A stretch of 32,025 bases of DNA from an uncultured Candidatus Saccharimonas sp. (GCA_943353165.1 CALRAM010000003.1:1-32025); one strand, 5' to 3'. Numbered from the stretch's first letter, positions 1 through 9,822 are shown. A program made the numbers and translations. The notes: a model not told the origin generated them from the sequence alone.

Positions 1-206
1 ACATCGCCGTTATTGTTAGAAACGAAATTAGTGAGTGCTCCAGCTATTCTGGAAATATCGCTTTTGCGCGCAGTGTTACGATTGTTTCTTTGCAATGCCG
101 GAATAGCCAGCAAAACTATCAGGATAATCAAGCCGGCGATGGCTAGTACTATCAGGACTTCGATGATGGTGAAGCCTTCTGCTCTTTTTTTGATGTTGTT
201 TTTCAT
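1..206 (-). CDS. Type IV pilin/pseudopilin, truncated by window start
   Basis: Reverse-strand translation MKNNIKKRAEGFTIIEVLIVLAIAGLIILIVLLAIPALQRNNRNTARKSDISRIAGALTNF has a class III signal (G^FTIIE) and a hydrophobic helix; strong SD (AGGGGGG) upstream; not listed in the ORF track. Confidence 0.93.
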   Translation of the reverse strand, partial: MKNNIKKRAEGFTIIEVLIVLAIAGLIILIVLLAIPALQRNNRNTARKSDISRIAGALTNFVSNNNGD

Positions 207-217
207 AATAAATTTTA

Positions 218-223
218 CCCCCC
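218..223 (-). promoter_or_regulatory. G6 tract forming a strong Shine-Dalgarno for the pilin gene
   Basis: Minus strand TTTTTAGGGGGGTAAAATTTATTATG. Confidence 0.6.
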
Positions 224-269
224 TAAAAATTAAAATATTTCATATACAAATAAATGGTAATGCTTTTCT

Positions 270-288
270 ATAGCAATAGCAATAGCAA
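270..288. repeat. Hexanucleotide microsatellite (ATAGCA)x3 between pilC and pilin
   Basis: + strand ctATAGCAATAGCAATAGCAattg. Confidence 0.8.
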
Positions 289-295
289 TTGTATA

Positions 296-1513
296 TTAAC
301 TGCCGAACCCTTTGTTTGCCAACGAATATATGGGCAACAATACGGCCGCCACGATGATCATAGCAACTATGCCCAGAACTATCATCATCACCGGCTCTAT
401 GATGGTGGATATGGTCTTTATCTGATTGTCCACTTCCTTTTCGTAGTAGCTGGCGACTTTGTCTAGCATGGCTTCTAGCGACCCGGACTGTTCGCCGATA
501 CGAATCATATTTGGGACCAACTCTAGAAAGTTTGGGTCATTGGTCAAAGAATCCGACAAGGCTTTGCCTCCCTTTACCTGCTGAGAGGCGCGTTTTAGCG
601 AATCAGCTATATGCACATTGTTTACAGATCTGGCGGTTATCTCCATAACCTGCAACAGCGGTACTCCGCTGGCAACTAACGTGGCGGCCGTACGGGCAAA
701 ACGCGCCATATACATCTTCATAAACAACGGACCAAATGGCCAAAGTCGCATCTTTGCCTTGTCCAAAAACCTCCTACCGCCCAGCGTTTGTATCCATCTA
801 GATCCAAAAATCCCACCTGCTATTGCCAGCAAAAGTAACAGCCACCAAAATTTGATGACAAAATCAGACACGGCCAACAGCATAACTGTTACAAATGGTA
901 ACTGAGCACCCTTTATTCCTTCATACAGTAAGCCGACCTGGGGCAAAACAGTTGTTATCATAAAACCCATCACAACAAACATCACACCCATAACCACGGC
1001 AGGATATATCATAGCACCCCGAACTTTGCTGATAATGTCGGCGTCCTTTTCCTGCTGATCTGCTACTCGCTCCAACGATTTGTCCAGAGTACCCGACACC
1101 TCGCCGGCAGCCACCAGACTGATAAATATTTCGTTAAAAACATTTGGGAAACGACCGACGGCAGCCGACAATGTGGAGCCTTCTTCTATGTCGGCTATAA
1201 TCCTGCCACAGATGACTTTTAGGGGTTTGCTGGTGGTCTGTGACATAACGCTCCGCAGGCTCTGTATCAGTGGCAATCCTGCGTTTATCAGGGTAGCTAG
1301 TTGGCGAGTAAACAATATACGGTCTTTTGTGCGGACACGGTTTACGAACTTTAGCAAGCCAGTTGAAGAGTCATCTTGTACCTCTATGTCTATGGGTGAC
1401 AAGCCCTGGGCGCGGATGAGTTTTGCGGCGCTCTGAATATTGTCTGCCTGCACAATGGCTTTGGTTTTTTCGCCTGTCTTTGGGTCTCTGGCAGTGTATT
1501 TGTAGCTAAGCAT
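296..1513 (-). CDS. pilC: Type II secretion/type IV pilus inner-membrane platform protein PilC
   Basis: 405 aa; two GspF-like halves (RQLATLINAGLPLIQSLRSV; ARFARTAATLVASGVPLLQVMEI), TM segments. Confidence 0.95.
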   Translation of the reverse strand: MLSYKYTARDPKTGEKTKAIVQADNIQSAAKLIRAQGLSPIDIEVQDDSSTGLLKFVNRVRTKDRILFTRQLATLINAGLPLIQSLRSVMSQTTSKPLKVICGRIIADIEEGSTLSAAVGRFPNVFNEIFISLVAAGEVSGTLDKSLERVADQQEKDADIISKVRGAMIYPAVVMGVMFVVMGFMITTVLPQVGLLYEGIKGAQLPFVTVMLLAVSDFVIKFWWLLLLLAIAGGIFGSRWIQTLGGRRFLDKAKMRLWPFGPLFMKMYMARFARTAATLVASGVPLLQVMEITARSVNNVHIADSLKRASQQVKGGKALSDSLTNDPNFLELVPNMIRIGEQSGSLEAMLDKVASYYEKEVDNQIKTISTIIEPVMMIVLGIVAMIIVAAVLLPIYSLANKGFGS

Positions 1514-1520
1514 TTGTAAA

Positions 1521-2588
1521 CTATGTCCTCATTAGCCTGTCTAGTTCATCGATATCTACGGCATAGTTTCTGGCGTCATCGTAGGTAATGCTGCCACTGT
1601 GAACCAGAGCCACAAGCGTCTTGTCCATAGACTGCATGCCAAATTCTCCACCAGTCTGGATGACGGCTTCTAATTGGTGACTCTTTCCTTCCCTGATGAT
1701 ATTTCGGACGGCTGGAGTCGCCACCAAAATCTCGCCTGCAACAGTTCTGCCTCCACCAATAGTTGGTATGAGTCGCTGCGAACAGATTGCCATCAGGATA
1801 TTTGACAACTGGGCGCGGATTTGTGGCTGTTGATGAGGCGGAAAAACATCTATCATACGGTCTATACTCTGTGCGGCCGAATTGGTATGAAGGGTGGCCA
1901 AGACCAAGTGTCCTGTTTCGGCGATGGTTATAGCGGCGGCGATAGTTTCTAGGTCACGCATTTCGCCTATTAGCACGACATCTGGGTCTTCGCGGAGGGC
2001 GCTACGCAGAGCCGCACTAAAAGAATAGGTGTCGTAGTGAACCTCGCGCTGAACTATGACGGATTTTTGGGACCTATGAGTAAACTCTATGGGGTCTTCT
2101 ATGGTAATGATGTGCGATGCGCGCTCCATATTTATCTTGTGGATTATGGCCGCTAGCGAAGTGGATTTGCCAGAACCTGTCGGCCCTGTCACCAGAACCA
2201 AACCTCTAGGGTAATTGGCAAACTTGTTAACTATCTCTGGCAACCCCAGCTGTTCGATGGTCAATATCTCGTTTGGTATCAGACGCAAGGCTGCGGCTAG
2301 ATTGCCTCTCTCGTGAAAAGCATTCACCCTGAAACGACCCATATCGCCAAAGGCAAAACTAAAATCGAACTCTTTGTCTTTTAGTAAAATCTGTTTTTGG
2401 TCTTCGTCCAAAATGGCAAATATCAGGTTTTCTACGGTTTCTTCTGTCAGGGCGGCAGTAGCCGGCACGGCCAAAAGTGATCCGTCTACGCGGAGCATCG
2501 GCGGCAAGCCGACCTGCAAATGTAGGTCGGAAGCTTTTCGTTTTACTACTTCTTCTAGTAAAAGTTCAATTTTTGGACTATCGTTCAT
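1521..2588 (-). CDS. pilT: Twitching motility retraction ATPase PilT
   Basis: GPTGSGKSTSLAAII Walker A, ITIEDPIEF, LREDPDVVLIGEMRDLETI, ATLHTNSA. Confidence 0.96.
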   Translation of the reverse strand: MNDSPKIELLLEEVVKRKASDLHLQVGLPPMLRVDGSLLAVPATAALTEETVENLIFAILDEDQKQILLKDKEFDFSFAFGDMGRFRVNAFHERGNLAAALRLIPNEILTIEQLGLPEIVNKFANYPRGLVLVTGPTGSGKSTSLAAIIHKINMERASHIITIEDPIEFTHRSQKSVIVQREVHYDTYSFSAALRSALREDPDVVLIGEMRDLETIAAAITIAETGHLVLATLHTNSAAQSIDRMIDVFPPHQQPQIRAQLSNILMAICSQRLIPTIGGGRTVAGEILVATPAVRNIIREGKSHQLEAVIQTGGEFGMQSMDKTLVALVHSGSITYDDARNYAVDIDELDRLMRT

Positions 2589-2606
2589 ATCCCACCCCTT
2601 TTATTG

Positions 2607-4391
2607 TCAAGCATCATCGGCTGCTACCCTGTTTACTTCTGCAAGCGTAGTGGCTCCAGCCAAGGCTTTTAAGTAGCCGTCTTCTCTCATGGTCAACATA
2701 CCTTGCTCTAACTGTACGGCTTTTTGTATGACATTGCTGGTGGACCTTTTCAGGATCAATTCCTGAACCTGCTCTGTCAGCTCAAAGACCTCGTATAGGC
2801 CAATCCTACCATTGAAACCACTGGGGCTATCTGGTCCGTCCACGCCCTTGTATAAAGTATAAGCGTTTTGACCCCGAAGTGGCAAATTATTATAGCCCAG
2901 ATCTTCTCCAGCGGCTTTTTGGGCGGCTGCGTCTATGGGCAGCCACTTGCCTATGGTGTTGTGTATGGCCTGAGTTTCTGCTTTGTTTGATTGGTAGGCT
3001 ACTTTGTTGTCGGCAAGCTTTCTAACCAACCGCTGACCGATGACGGTGTGAACCGTAGATGCTATCAGAAACGGCTCTATGGACATATCTAGTAGTCTGG
3101 GCAATATACCAGCCGCCGAATTTGTATGAAGTGTGGAAAACACCAAGTGCCCTGTCAACGCTGCCTGTACCGCCAGTGTGGCTGTTTCTTTGTCGCGAAT
3201 CTCGCCTACCATAACCACGTCTGGGTCCTGGCGCAAAATAGACCGCAAACCTGTGGCAAAAGTCAGCCCTACTTCGTTGTTTACCTGTATCTGATTTACG
3301 CCAGGCATCTTGTATTCTACGGGGTCTTCTAGAGTTACAATATTTATGCTGTCATTTTTTATCTCTTGGAGGAGCGCATATAGCGATGTGGATTTACCAG
3401 AGCCAGTTGGTCCAGATGTCAAAATCATGCCGTTTGGGTGTTGCAGTCCGCTCCTGATTGCCCGCAGAGCCCTGCCCCTATAACCCATATCTTCCAGTTT
3501 AAAGCTGGTTCCACTCTTGTCCAGTAGTCGTATAACAACTTGCTCGCCCCAAACCAGAGGTGCGATGGCAATACGCAGGTCTATAAACCGGCCCCCAACA
3601 TTTACGGTAAACTGCCCGTCCTGCGGTATGCGGTGTTCGTCTATCTTTAGGTTGGCCAAGATTTTGATACGCGAGACAATGGGAGCTTCGGTGCTTTTTG
3701 GGAGTTTCATAACTTCGCGCAGGATTCCGTCTATTCGGCAACGGATTTTTAGCTCTTTTTCTAGTGGCTCTATGTGTATGTCGCTGGCCCGGTTCTTGGC
3801 GGCGTACTCCATTATACTGGTCAAGGCCTTGCTAATCGGCAAATCCGAAACAATGGCTTCTAGGTTTCCAGACGTGTTGTCCAGGGGTGACGGATTTGCA
3901 GCTATCGGCTTGGTTTCTGCGTATGACCGTCCCAAATCGCTGGCTACATTTAGACCATATTGTTTTAGGACTTGGCGTATCCCGCTCTCCGTGGCGGCAT
4001 AAACTTTTAGTGGGCGCCCTATCTTTTTTGCCAAAAAATCTACCGCCTGCACATTGTCTGCGTCCAGCATGGCAACCACCAGCCTTCGTTCCATCTCGCC
4101 TAGCGGCACGGCCATATAGCGCTCTGCGACATCCAGTGGCAACAGCCCCAGAACTTGTTCGCCTATTCTGGCCTGCGACAAGTTGACATATGGGATATCG
4201 CTGGCCTTTGCGATTGTCCGCGTCAGCAGTTCGTCTGTGATGTGATTTCCACTGACCAACAGAGATATCAACGGAGTATTGGACTTTTTTGCCTCTTCGA
4301 CCAGCCGAGCCAATTCGTCGGCCTTTATCAGACCGTCAGATACCAATAGTTCTTCGACCAGCTTTTCAGTTTTTGTAGAAAGTAAACTCAT
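2607..4391 (-). CDS. pilB: Type IV pilus assembly ATPase PilB
   Basis: MshEN-like N-terminus, GPTGSGKSTSLYALL, LRQDPDVVMVGEIRDKETA, STLHTNSA. Confidence 0.95.
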   Translation of the reverse strand: MSLLSTKTEKLVEELLVSDGLIKADELARLVEEAKKSNTPLISLLVSGNHITDELLTRTIAKASDIPYVNLSQARIGEQVLGLLPLDVAERYMAVPLGEMERRLVVAMLDADNVQAVDFLAKKIGRPLKVYAATESGIRQVLKQYGLNVASDLGRSYAETKPIAANPSPLDNTSGNLEAIVSDLPISKALTSIMEYAAKNRASDIHIEPLEKELKIRCRIDGILREVMKLPKSTEAPIVSRIKILANLKIDEHRIPQDGQFTVNVGGRFIDLRIAIAPLVWGEQVVIRLLDKSGTSFKLEDMGYRGRALRAIRSGLQHPNGMILTSGPTGSGKSTSLYALLQEIKNDSINIVTLEDPVEYKMPGVNQIQVNNEVGLTFATGLRSILRQDPDVVMVGEIRDKETATLAVQAALTGHLVFSTLHTNSAAGILPRLLDMSIEPFLIASTVHTVIGQRLVRKLADNKVAYQSNKAETQAIHNTIGKWLPIDAAAQKAAGEDLGYNNLPLRGQNAYTLYKGVDGPDSPSGFNGRIGLYEVFELTEQVQELILKRSTSNVIQKAVQLEQGMLTMREDGYLKALAGATTLAEVNRVAADDA

Positions 4392-4416
4392 ATCTTTTAT
4401 TGTAAACTATTTATGC

Positions 4417-4656
4417 TTATTGGAATGGTTTTGGGTTGGCAGTTGGGCCAATATCTATTATCTTGGTCGGGTTCAGAGAATCTTTGTTGAAGTATTTGGT
4501 ACTAGGAGTGGTAAAGTCGCTGGTAATCTTTTCTACCACTTCTACTTTTTCGGTACGACTTTTTGCTGGGTTTATCAAATAATTAGACAACAGAGTCGAA
4601 GCGGCACCGCTGATTATGACTACGACGAGTATCAGTGCCCAGTCATTTTGTTTCAT
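4417..4656 (-). CDS. Small single-TM protein in the PilP position of the pilus operon
   Basis: 79 aa; N-terminal TM helix, short polar tail; ATGA overlap with upstream PilO-like gene. Confidence 0.75.
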   Translation of the reverse strand: MKQNDWALILVVVIISGAASTLLSNYLINPAKSRTEKVEVVEKITSDFTTPSTKYFNKDSLNPTKIIDIGPTANPKPFQ

Positions 4657-5318
4657 CTTATCTCCTTAGATCCAATAATTAGTGTTTTTGCGGGCTGGTA
4701 GTATGTATTTGCAGAAATATTCAACGAAACAGCCTTGTCCGTTGCCGACAATGTCAGTGATATGATGTTGAAAGGACGGATAGAGGACTCTAATGTAGTT
4801 ACTAATTTTTGGCTGGCGACCAAGTCGGTCGTAACATTTACGGTAAAAGGCATAATTATGGGTACTGGTTTTTTGACGTCTGCTTTTGCTTGATTTACTT
4901 CGTCGTCTGTAGAGGTAATGCTAGGTTCCTTGTAGGTGGCAGTAATCTTTTCCAGACTGCTGATCAAGGCCGGTGCATCGTATTTGCTAGGCAAAGAGTC
5001 CAGTATGATCTTTGCGTTGTCGCCGTCTTTTTCTCCGGTCCCTTTGGGATTGCCAGACAATACATTTGGGTCCAATGCTACAAAATTTGTGTACTGTTCT
5101 ACTAACTTACCAGATGCTATTTTGTTTTCCTTTAGCTGATTCAGGGCCAAAACTTTTGCAGAAATTACTCGTGACTGAAAAGCCCGTTTGCTCAGCAAAG
5201 CTCTGGATGCTACCAGAGAAAATACCGTCACAAAAGAAGCCGCCGCCACAATACCTACCATGGTCGCCGTAGCCTTGTCTATCTGTATACCTTTTTTGGA
5301 TGTATTTTTGACTGCCAT
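4653..5318 (-). CDS. PilO-like pilus assembly protein
   Basis: 221 aa; N-terminal TM, coiled region then alpha/beta domain; located after PilM-PilN. Confidence 0.75.
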   Translation of the reverse strand: MAVKNTSKKGIQIDKATATMVGIVAAASFVTVFSLVASRALLSKRAFQSRVISAKVLALNQLKENKIASGKLVEQYTNFVALDPNVLSGNPKGTGEKDGDNAKIILDSLPSKYDAPALISSLEKITATYKEPSITSTDDEVNQAKADVKKPVPIIMPFTVNVTTDLVASQKLVTTLESSIRPFNIISLTLSATDKAVSLNISANTYYQPAKTLIIGSKEIR

Positions 5319-5321
5319 AAT

Positions 5322-6029
5322 CTACCTTCCGCCTGGACTAGTGTTTAATGTTGGATCTACCTGAAACAGAGTCGGCTTTTCTGTTTCAGAACGCGTGGTT
5401 ATCTGCTTTGGAACATCCAAAAAGACTTCTTTGGTATTGTCAAAAATTAAAGGGTCAAAGATCATAGTTATGGAATAGCTAGCTTTTTTGTTGGTCGGTG
5501 ACGTAGGTGTCAGACTAAAGGACGATAGCACGACCGAACTAAACGGATTTTTTTTGGTAGCCGGGCTGTCTACTGTGGTGTAATTGACGAACTTTAGGGT
5601 GTCTACAAATTTGTTTACAGTACTGAGGTCGGCAGAGTTCCCGCTGATAGTCAGAGTGTTTTTTACGAGGTCTATGCTGGCACTGCTGATAGTGACATTT
5701 ATGGGTGTAACTTGGTTTATGTAGTTATAGAGCCTAGAAACCTGCGGTTTTTTGGCGTGTAGTCCGCCCAACGCGCCCAGCTGGTTTTGTACGGTCAAAA
5801 TTTTTTCTAGATTTGGTATTTTCTTTAGGTCGGCTATGTTGGTTTTGATATCCTTTGACAAGTCTGATATACGGTCTTTTTGGTAGACAGAAACTGCCAT
5901 GTACAAGATTACCAGTATGGTCAACGACGCACCGGAAACCGCCATAGCCGCTACTAGCACCAAGTGCTTTGTGCGCTTTGTCTTTATGTATTCCAGCTTT
6001 ACATCTGGGAGCAGGTTGAATTGAATCAT
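5322..6029 (-). CDS. PilN-like pilus assembly protein
   Basis: 235 aa; starts MIQFNLLPDVKLEYIKTKR, one TM; 4-bp overlap with pilM. Confidence 0.85.
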   Translation of the reverse strand: MIQFNLLPDVKLEYIKTKRTKHLVLVAAMAVSGASLTILVILYMAVSVYQKDRISDLSKDIKTNIADLKKIPNLEKILTVQNQLGALGGLHAKKPQVSRLYNYINQVTPINVTISSASIDLVKNTLTISGNSADLSTVNKFVDTLKFVNYTTVDSPATKKNPFSSVVLSSFSLTPTSPTNKKASYSITMIFDPLIFDNTKEVFLDVPKQITTRSETEKPTLFQVDPTLNTSPGGR

Positions 6030-7099
6030 TCTGAACGCTCCGCTAGTCCTGCCGCAACGGCAAAGCTACTGGACACGGCCAGCAGTTCGTTTTGGCGCTC
6101 TGCTGGAAAAGAGATGTTTCGCCAAGCGTTGCCTATCTCTACATTTATGCCGAATCTGTTAGCTATATACAGAGGAAATGTAGGCAATGTGGCAGCGCCT
6201 CCCGTAACGATGACACGGTCAAGTTTTGTGCTAGTGTATCTAGCCTGAAAGAATTTTATGGATTTGTCGATTTCTCCCATCAACGATTCTACCGTAGCCT
6301 CGATGGATTGGAACACCTGTCCTTCTAGCTTGTCCTTGCTGAGACCAAATTTAAAGACAAATTGTTGGGCCTGTTTTTCGTCTATGTTTAGGTTTTGCAT
6401 AGCGCCGCGGATGATTGCCTCCATGCCAGTAGGAATAGTCCTAGTCAGTCTGGGTGCGCCGTTTAGCACTATGACTAGGTCTGTGGATTTGCTGCCGACA
6501 TCCAGAACCATCTGGGCGGTCATGGCATCAGAGGCCACTATGGCTCTGGCCAGCGCCATAGTGTCTGGTTCGAAAGATATGACATTTAGGCCTATGGATT
6601 CCAGGGCGTCGAGGCGGTTTTCTATAAATGTGTTGGTCACGCTGGACAGCAAAATCTCTACTTTTGACTTGTCGGTTGGCGAATCTCCTAGCACAGCCCA
6701 GTCTACCTTTGACTCGTCCAGCGGAGTAGGAATCAGAGAATCAACTTGGTAACGGATGGTTTTTGCCAGTTCGCTGGGTGGCAACCTGTCTATGTCTGCA
6801 ACGGTAGTAAAGACCTTGCTGGAAGGCACTCCAACAGCTACATTGTTGGTGGTGATGCCCGCCTGAGCCAGCAGCTCGCGCACTACCTGAACCAGTTTTT
6901 GTTGATCGGCTGGCGCATCGCTGAGCGACAGTTTGCTATCCACAGGAATAAAGGCATATTTGGACAGGGTCTTTGTGGCACCTGTGCCTTGCAGTTGGAC
7001 TAGCCTGATATTTGTGGTACCGATGTCCAGTCCAAAGAAATCTGATACCCCACTCAATATACTCATATTACTATTGAGTTTAGCATAAACGTTTTGCAA
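6026..7099 (-). CDS. pilM: PilM, actin-like pilus assembly ATPase
   Basis: 357 aa; FFGLDIGTTNIRLVQL, MVLDVGSKSTDLVIV, VIVTGGAATLPTFPLYI. Confidence 0.93.
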   Translation of the reverse strand: MQNVYAKLNSNMSILSGVSDFFGLDIGTTNIRLVQLQGTGATKTLSKYAFIPVDSKLSLSDAPADQQKLVQVVRELLAQAGITTNNVAVGVPSSKVFTTVADIDRLPPSELAKTIRYQVDSLIPTPLDESKVDWAVLGDSPTDKSKVEILLSSVTNTFIENRLDALESIGLNVISFEPDTMALARAIVASDAMTAQMVLDVGSKSTDLVIVLNGAPRLTRTIPTGMEAIIRGAMQNLNIDEKQAQQFVFKFGLSKDKLEGQVFQSIEATVESLMGEIDKSIKFFQARYTSTKLDRVIVTGGAATLPTFPLYIANRFGINVEIGNAWRNISFPAERQNELLAVSSSFAVAAGLAERSE

Positions 7100-7120
7100 A
7101 CTGCAACTTTGGCTGTGCCG

Positions 7121-9238
7121 TTATAAAAGTGGCGGCAGAGCCTGAATATAGTCGGCGTTAGGATTGGTAGATGATTGCTCTACCATCCAGGCTTCTGGGC
7201 CAAGGTTGACTATTTCTGAAGCACAAGTGGGCTTTGTGTATGTTACACCCAGAGATGTGCAGTTGCTATTCGAATTCGGATTTTCGCCAAAAGTACTATT
7301 TCCCAGATGACCAAATGTTCTCAGCCACTTTATCCTGCTGGCAACTAGCGCGCCGTTGACAGTCAATTGAGTGTTACAGTCCGCATATAAACCGTTCACA
7401 ACACCCCCAGCCCCATTGGTGCAGGTGTAGATAGTTCCCCCTTGCGCCACATATACGCCGTCCAGTTGGGTGACAGATTTGTCTATAAATATATTGCCCC
7501 TGACGACTATCTGCAGGCGAGGTATGACGTCAGCCGAACGCCAACTACCGGCACCGGCGTATATTATGTTGTTCTGAATGACCAAATTGCCCTCTACGAA
7601 CAGATTGATGATACGGCTGTTTTGTATATTTGTTGTTGTTATATAAATTGTGTTTGTGGCGGCTGGGGCCTTTATATACAAATTCCCGCTGAGATTATTA
7701 AGGGCAGGATCTATAATATCCAACGCATTCAGAGCTGCTGTGGGGTTATTGACCTTTTTACCCCAATAGTCGTATGGACAGTGCATGCCCTCTACTTTAC
7801 CGAGTAGAGGACTTTCGTTGCCAAAGGTCAGCCCGCTTGGTGGTAGTGGTGCAGTAGCGCCTGTACGTAACATTGCGCTGTTAAAGCCCCAGACCTCACC
7901 CATAGCCAACACACCCAGCTGGGCGCCCGACCCTGTGCCAGCTGTCGTCCCAACAAATCCGTATATACCCGCATTTCCGCCATAGAGTTTCCAACCCTCA
8001 CCATAACAGCCAGACGATGACCCGGCAAAAATATCACCTCCATATGCCCGTATATATGGTTTTTGGGTAACAACTACGTAACAAGTGCTAGTAGTGCCAT
8101 TGACCGTTAGTGTAACTGGGAAATTACCCACTGCACCATAAGAAACACTAAATGACTGAAGCGACCCACTATTCGGTGTCCCAAAACCAGCGGTCCAAGT
8201 ATTCCCTGTTGCTATGGTTGATTTTAGGGTGGCTGTTTCGCCGATGCCCACTGTCTGTGCTATTGGACTACAATTGTTGCCTAGAGTTTTTTTGTAGCGC
8301 CAAATTATATTAGTAAATGGTTTTTGAGGTATTGTGTCAAAATTCAGACTGGTGACTGCGGAATTTGTATTGGTCACCACTCTCCCGTCTGCAAGGGTCA
8401 GTGTATATCCTGTGTATTCATAACCTAGCGGAACGCCTGTGTTTGTAACTGTATAATTTCCACTAGCTAGCTCAATAGTATAGCTAGACCCGCCCCTGCT
8501 AGCAGTACAATTTCCAAAAATATCTGCACTACAGACTATCTTGTTTATAAAATTAGAACTTGAAGATACCATTTCTGTACCATTCTCGTCCACGTGCTTC
8601 ACCTTGAGGTAGTTCGGTATGCCTTTTGTATTGTTATCGCCTACTGGGTTTCCACAATTTTTCTTTATAGCGTAGTGACTTCCGTCGCCCCAATAGATTA
8701 CTATAGCCGGAAAAGTACCAGAATCCGCATACCAAGCTATGTCACCAGCAGGGAGGTTTACACTGTTCTGCCAGTAGGTGTTGATGGTGTAATAAAAATT
8801 TTGATTAAAATTTATTTTACCGGCAGCTGCACTATAAGTAATTACATTGCTCCATTCATCAAACATATCATTGGCGGTCTGAATAGGTTCTGCGCCTGGT
8901 GAAACACTAAGCATATCTAGAATTATAAAGGCTGCGCCTGTCTGGTCGTTGCCCGGAGCCGAATTCAAGTCAAAATTTATTGTATTTATAAATTCTGCTG
9001 CATTGGTCACATTGTTCAGACCATTGTTGTTGTTACTGATAGCCTTATTTCCGTCTGGGTCGTATTGGTTGGCGAAATAGCCGTAGTATGGTTGCCGACC
9101 CGGAAAGGCATTTGCCTTTGGTTGGGGCAAAAACACCACTGCCGCAGCTACTATACAGAGTACCAGTCCCACACCCAGCAGATAACCACGCGGTTCGCCC
9201 AGCATCTTCAGCGAGTATCGGCTTCGGGAATGCATCAT
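7121..9238 (-). CDS. Large exported surface protein, candidate pilus-associated adhesin
   Basis: 705 aa; N-terminal TM/signal anchor, PKD-like segment (TLKSTIATGNTWTAGFG...NFPVTLTVNG), about a dozen Cys, beta-rich C-terminus ending ADYIQALPPLL; first after TPR gene in pilus operon. Confidence 0.8.
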   Translation of the reverse strand: MMHSRSRYSLKMLGEPRGYLLGVGLVLCIVAAAVVFLPQPKANAFPGRQPYYGYFANQYDPDGNKAISNNNNGLNNVTNAAEFINTINFDLNSAPGNDQTGAAFIILDMLSVSPGAEPIQTANDMFDEWSNVITYSAAAGKINFNQNFYYTINTYWQNSVNLPAGDIAWYADSGTFPAIVIYWGDGSHYAIKKNCGNPVGDNNTKGIPNYLKVKHVDENGTEMVSSSSNFINKIVCSADIFGNCTASRGGSSYTIELASGNYTVTNTGVPLGYEYTGYTLTLADGRVVTNTNSAVTSLNFDTIPQKPFTNIIWRYKKTLGNNCSPIAQTVGIGETATLKSTIATGNTWTAGFGTPNSGSLQSFSVSYGAVGNFPVTLTVNGTTSTCYVVVTQKPYIRAYGGDIFAGSSSGCYGEGWKLYGGNAGIYGFVGTTAGTGSGAQLGVLAMGEVWGFNSAMLRTGATAPLPPSGLTFGNESPLLGKVEGMHCPYDYWGKKVNNPTAALNALDIIDPALNNLSGNLYIKAPAATNTIYITTTNIQNSRIINLFVEGNLVIQNNIIYAGAGSWRSADVIPRLQIVVRGNIFIDKSVTQLDGVYVAQGGTIYTCTNGAGGVVNGLYADCNTQLTVNGALVASRIKWLRTFGHLGNSTFGENPNSNSNCTSLGVTYTKPTCASEIVNLGPEAWMVEQSSTNPNADYIQALPPLL

Positions 9239-9738
9239 TTTTGGAGCCTAGCTATGTTGGCATTTGCATCGGCAATATCAGAGTCTTTGACGGGATTTCC
9301 AGACTGTTTTTCTAAACCGGCTATTACTGCGCGGTAATAGGTTATGGCTGCGGGCTTGTTATTTAGTTTTTCCGAACACAGTGCCAACATATTGTTTATG
9401 TTGATGCTGTAGCCAAACTTTTCGCCCGCCTTTTTGTAGAGGTCAAACGCTGCTTGCCAATGACCCTGATTTACCTCGATAACTCCCAGAAGCTGCAAGC
9501 TTTGGGTTGTTTTGCCTGAACCAGCCGCCTTTTTGGCCTCATCGTATTTTTTCTGACTAATCAGCGAGTTTACGCTGCCGATAGGGTTAGCAATCTTTGC
9601 CGTGTTTTTGGGTTTGGAAAAGGGACTTATTTTGTAGATGACAAACAAACCCACTAGCAGAATACCTAGTGCAATGGCTCTGTATAACCACTTTTTCTTT
9701 TTGGATATTACCTGCTGGATATCTACTATGTCGTTCAT
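9235..9738 (-). CDS. Membrane-anchored TPR-like protein
   Basis: 167 aa; TM near N-terminus and TPR-like helices (HWQAAFDLYKKAGEKFGYSININNMLALCSEKLNNKPAAITYYRAV); ATGA overlap with 705-aa gene. Confidence 0.75.
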   Translation of the reverse strand: MNDIVDIQQVISKKKKWLYRAIALGILLVGLFVIYKISPFSKPKNTAKIANPIGSVNSLISQKKYDEAKKAAGSGKTTQSLQLLGVIEVNQGHWQAAFDLYKKAGEKFGYSININNMLALCSEKLNNKPAAITYYRAVIAGLEKQSGNPVKDSDIADANANIARLQK

Positions 9739-9752
9739 AATGCTTGTACTTT

Positions 9753-9758
9753 ATTGTA
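9753..9758 (-). promoter_or_regulatory. Putative -10 box (TACAAT) for the pilus operon
   Basis: Minus strand GCGTACAATAAAGTACAAGCATTATG. Confidence 0.45.
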
Positions 9759-9806
9759 CGCTAACAACGAACATACTGCCAGAACCTTTGAGTTTTTGTT
9801 GACCCC

Positions 9807-9815
9807 TGTTATAAT
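9807..9815 (+). promoter_or_regulatory. Extended -10 (TGTTATAAT) immediately upstream of ychF
   Basis: 7 nt between TATAAT and ATG at 9823. Confidence 0.7.
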
Positions 9816-9822
9816 ATGTAGT

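Noticed and set aside
3517-4002. 161-aa + strand ORF (and other + ORFs across 3126-4701)
   Set aside because: Antisense to pilB/pilO with clear homology on the minus strand.
6258-6752. 164-aa + strand ORF
   Set aside because: Shadow of pilM; composition mirrors the sense codons.
9799-9815. TTGACC followed by TATAAT as a classical -35/-10 pair before ychF
   Set aside because: Only 5 nt separate the two hexamers; kept only the extended -10.
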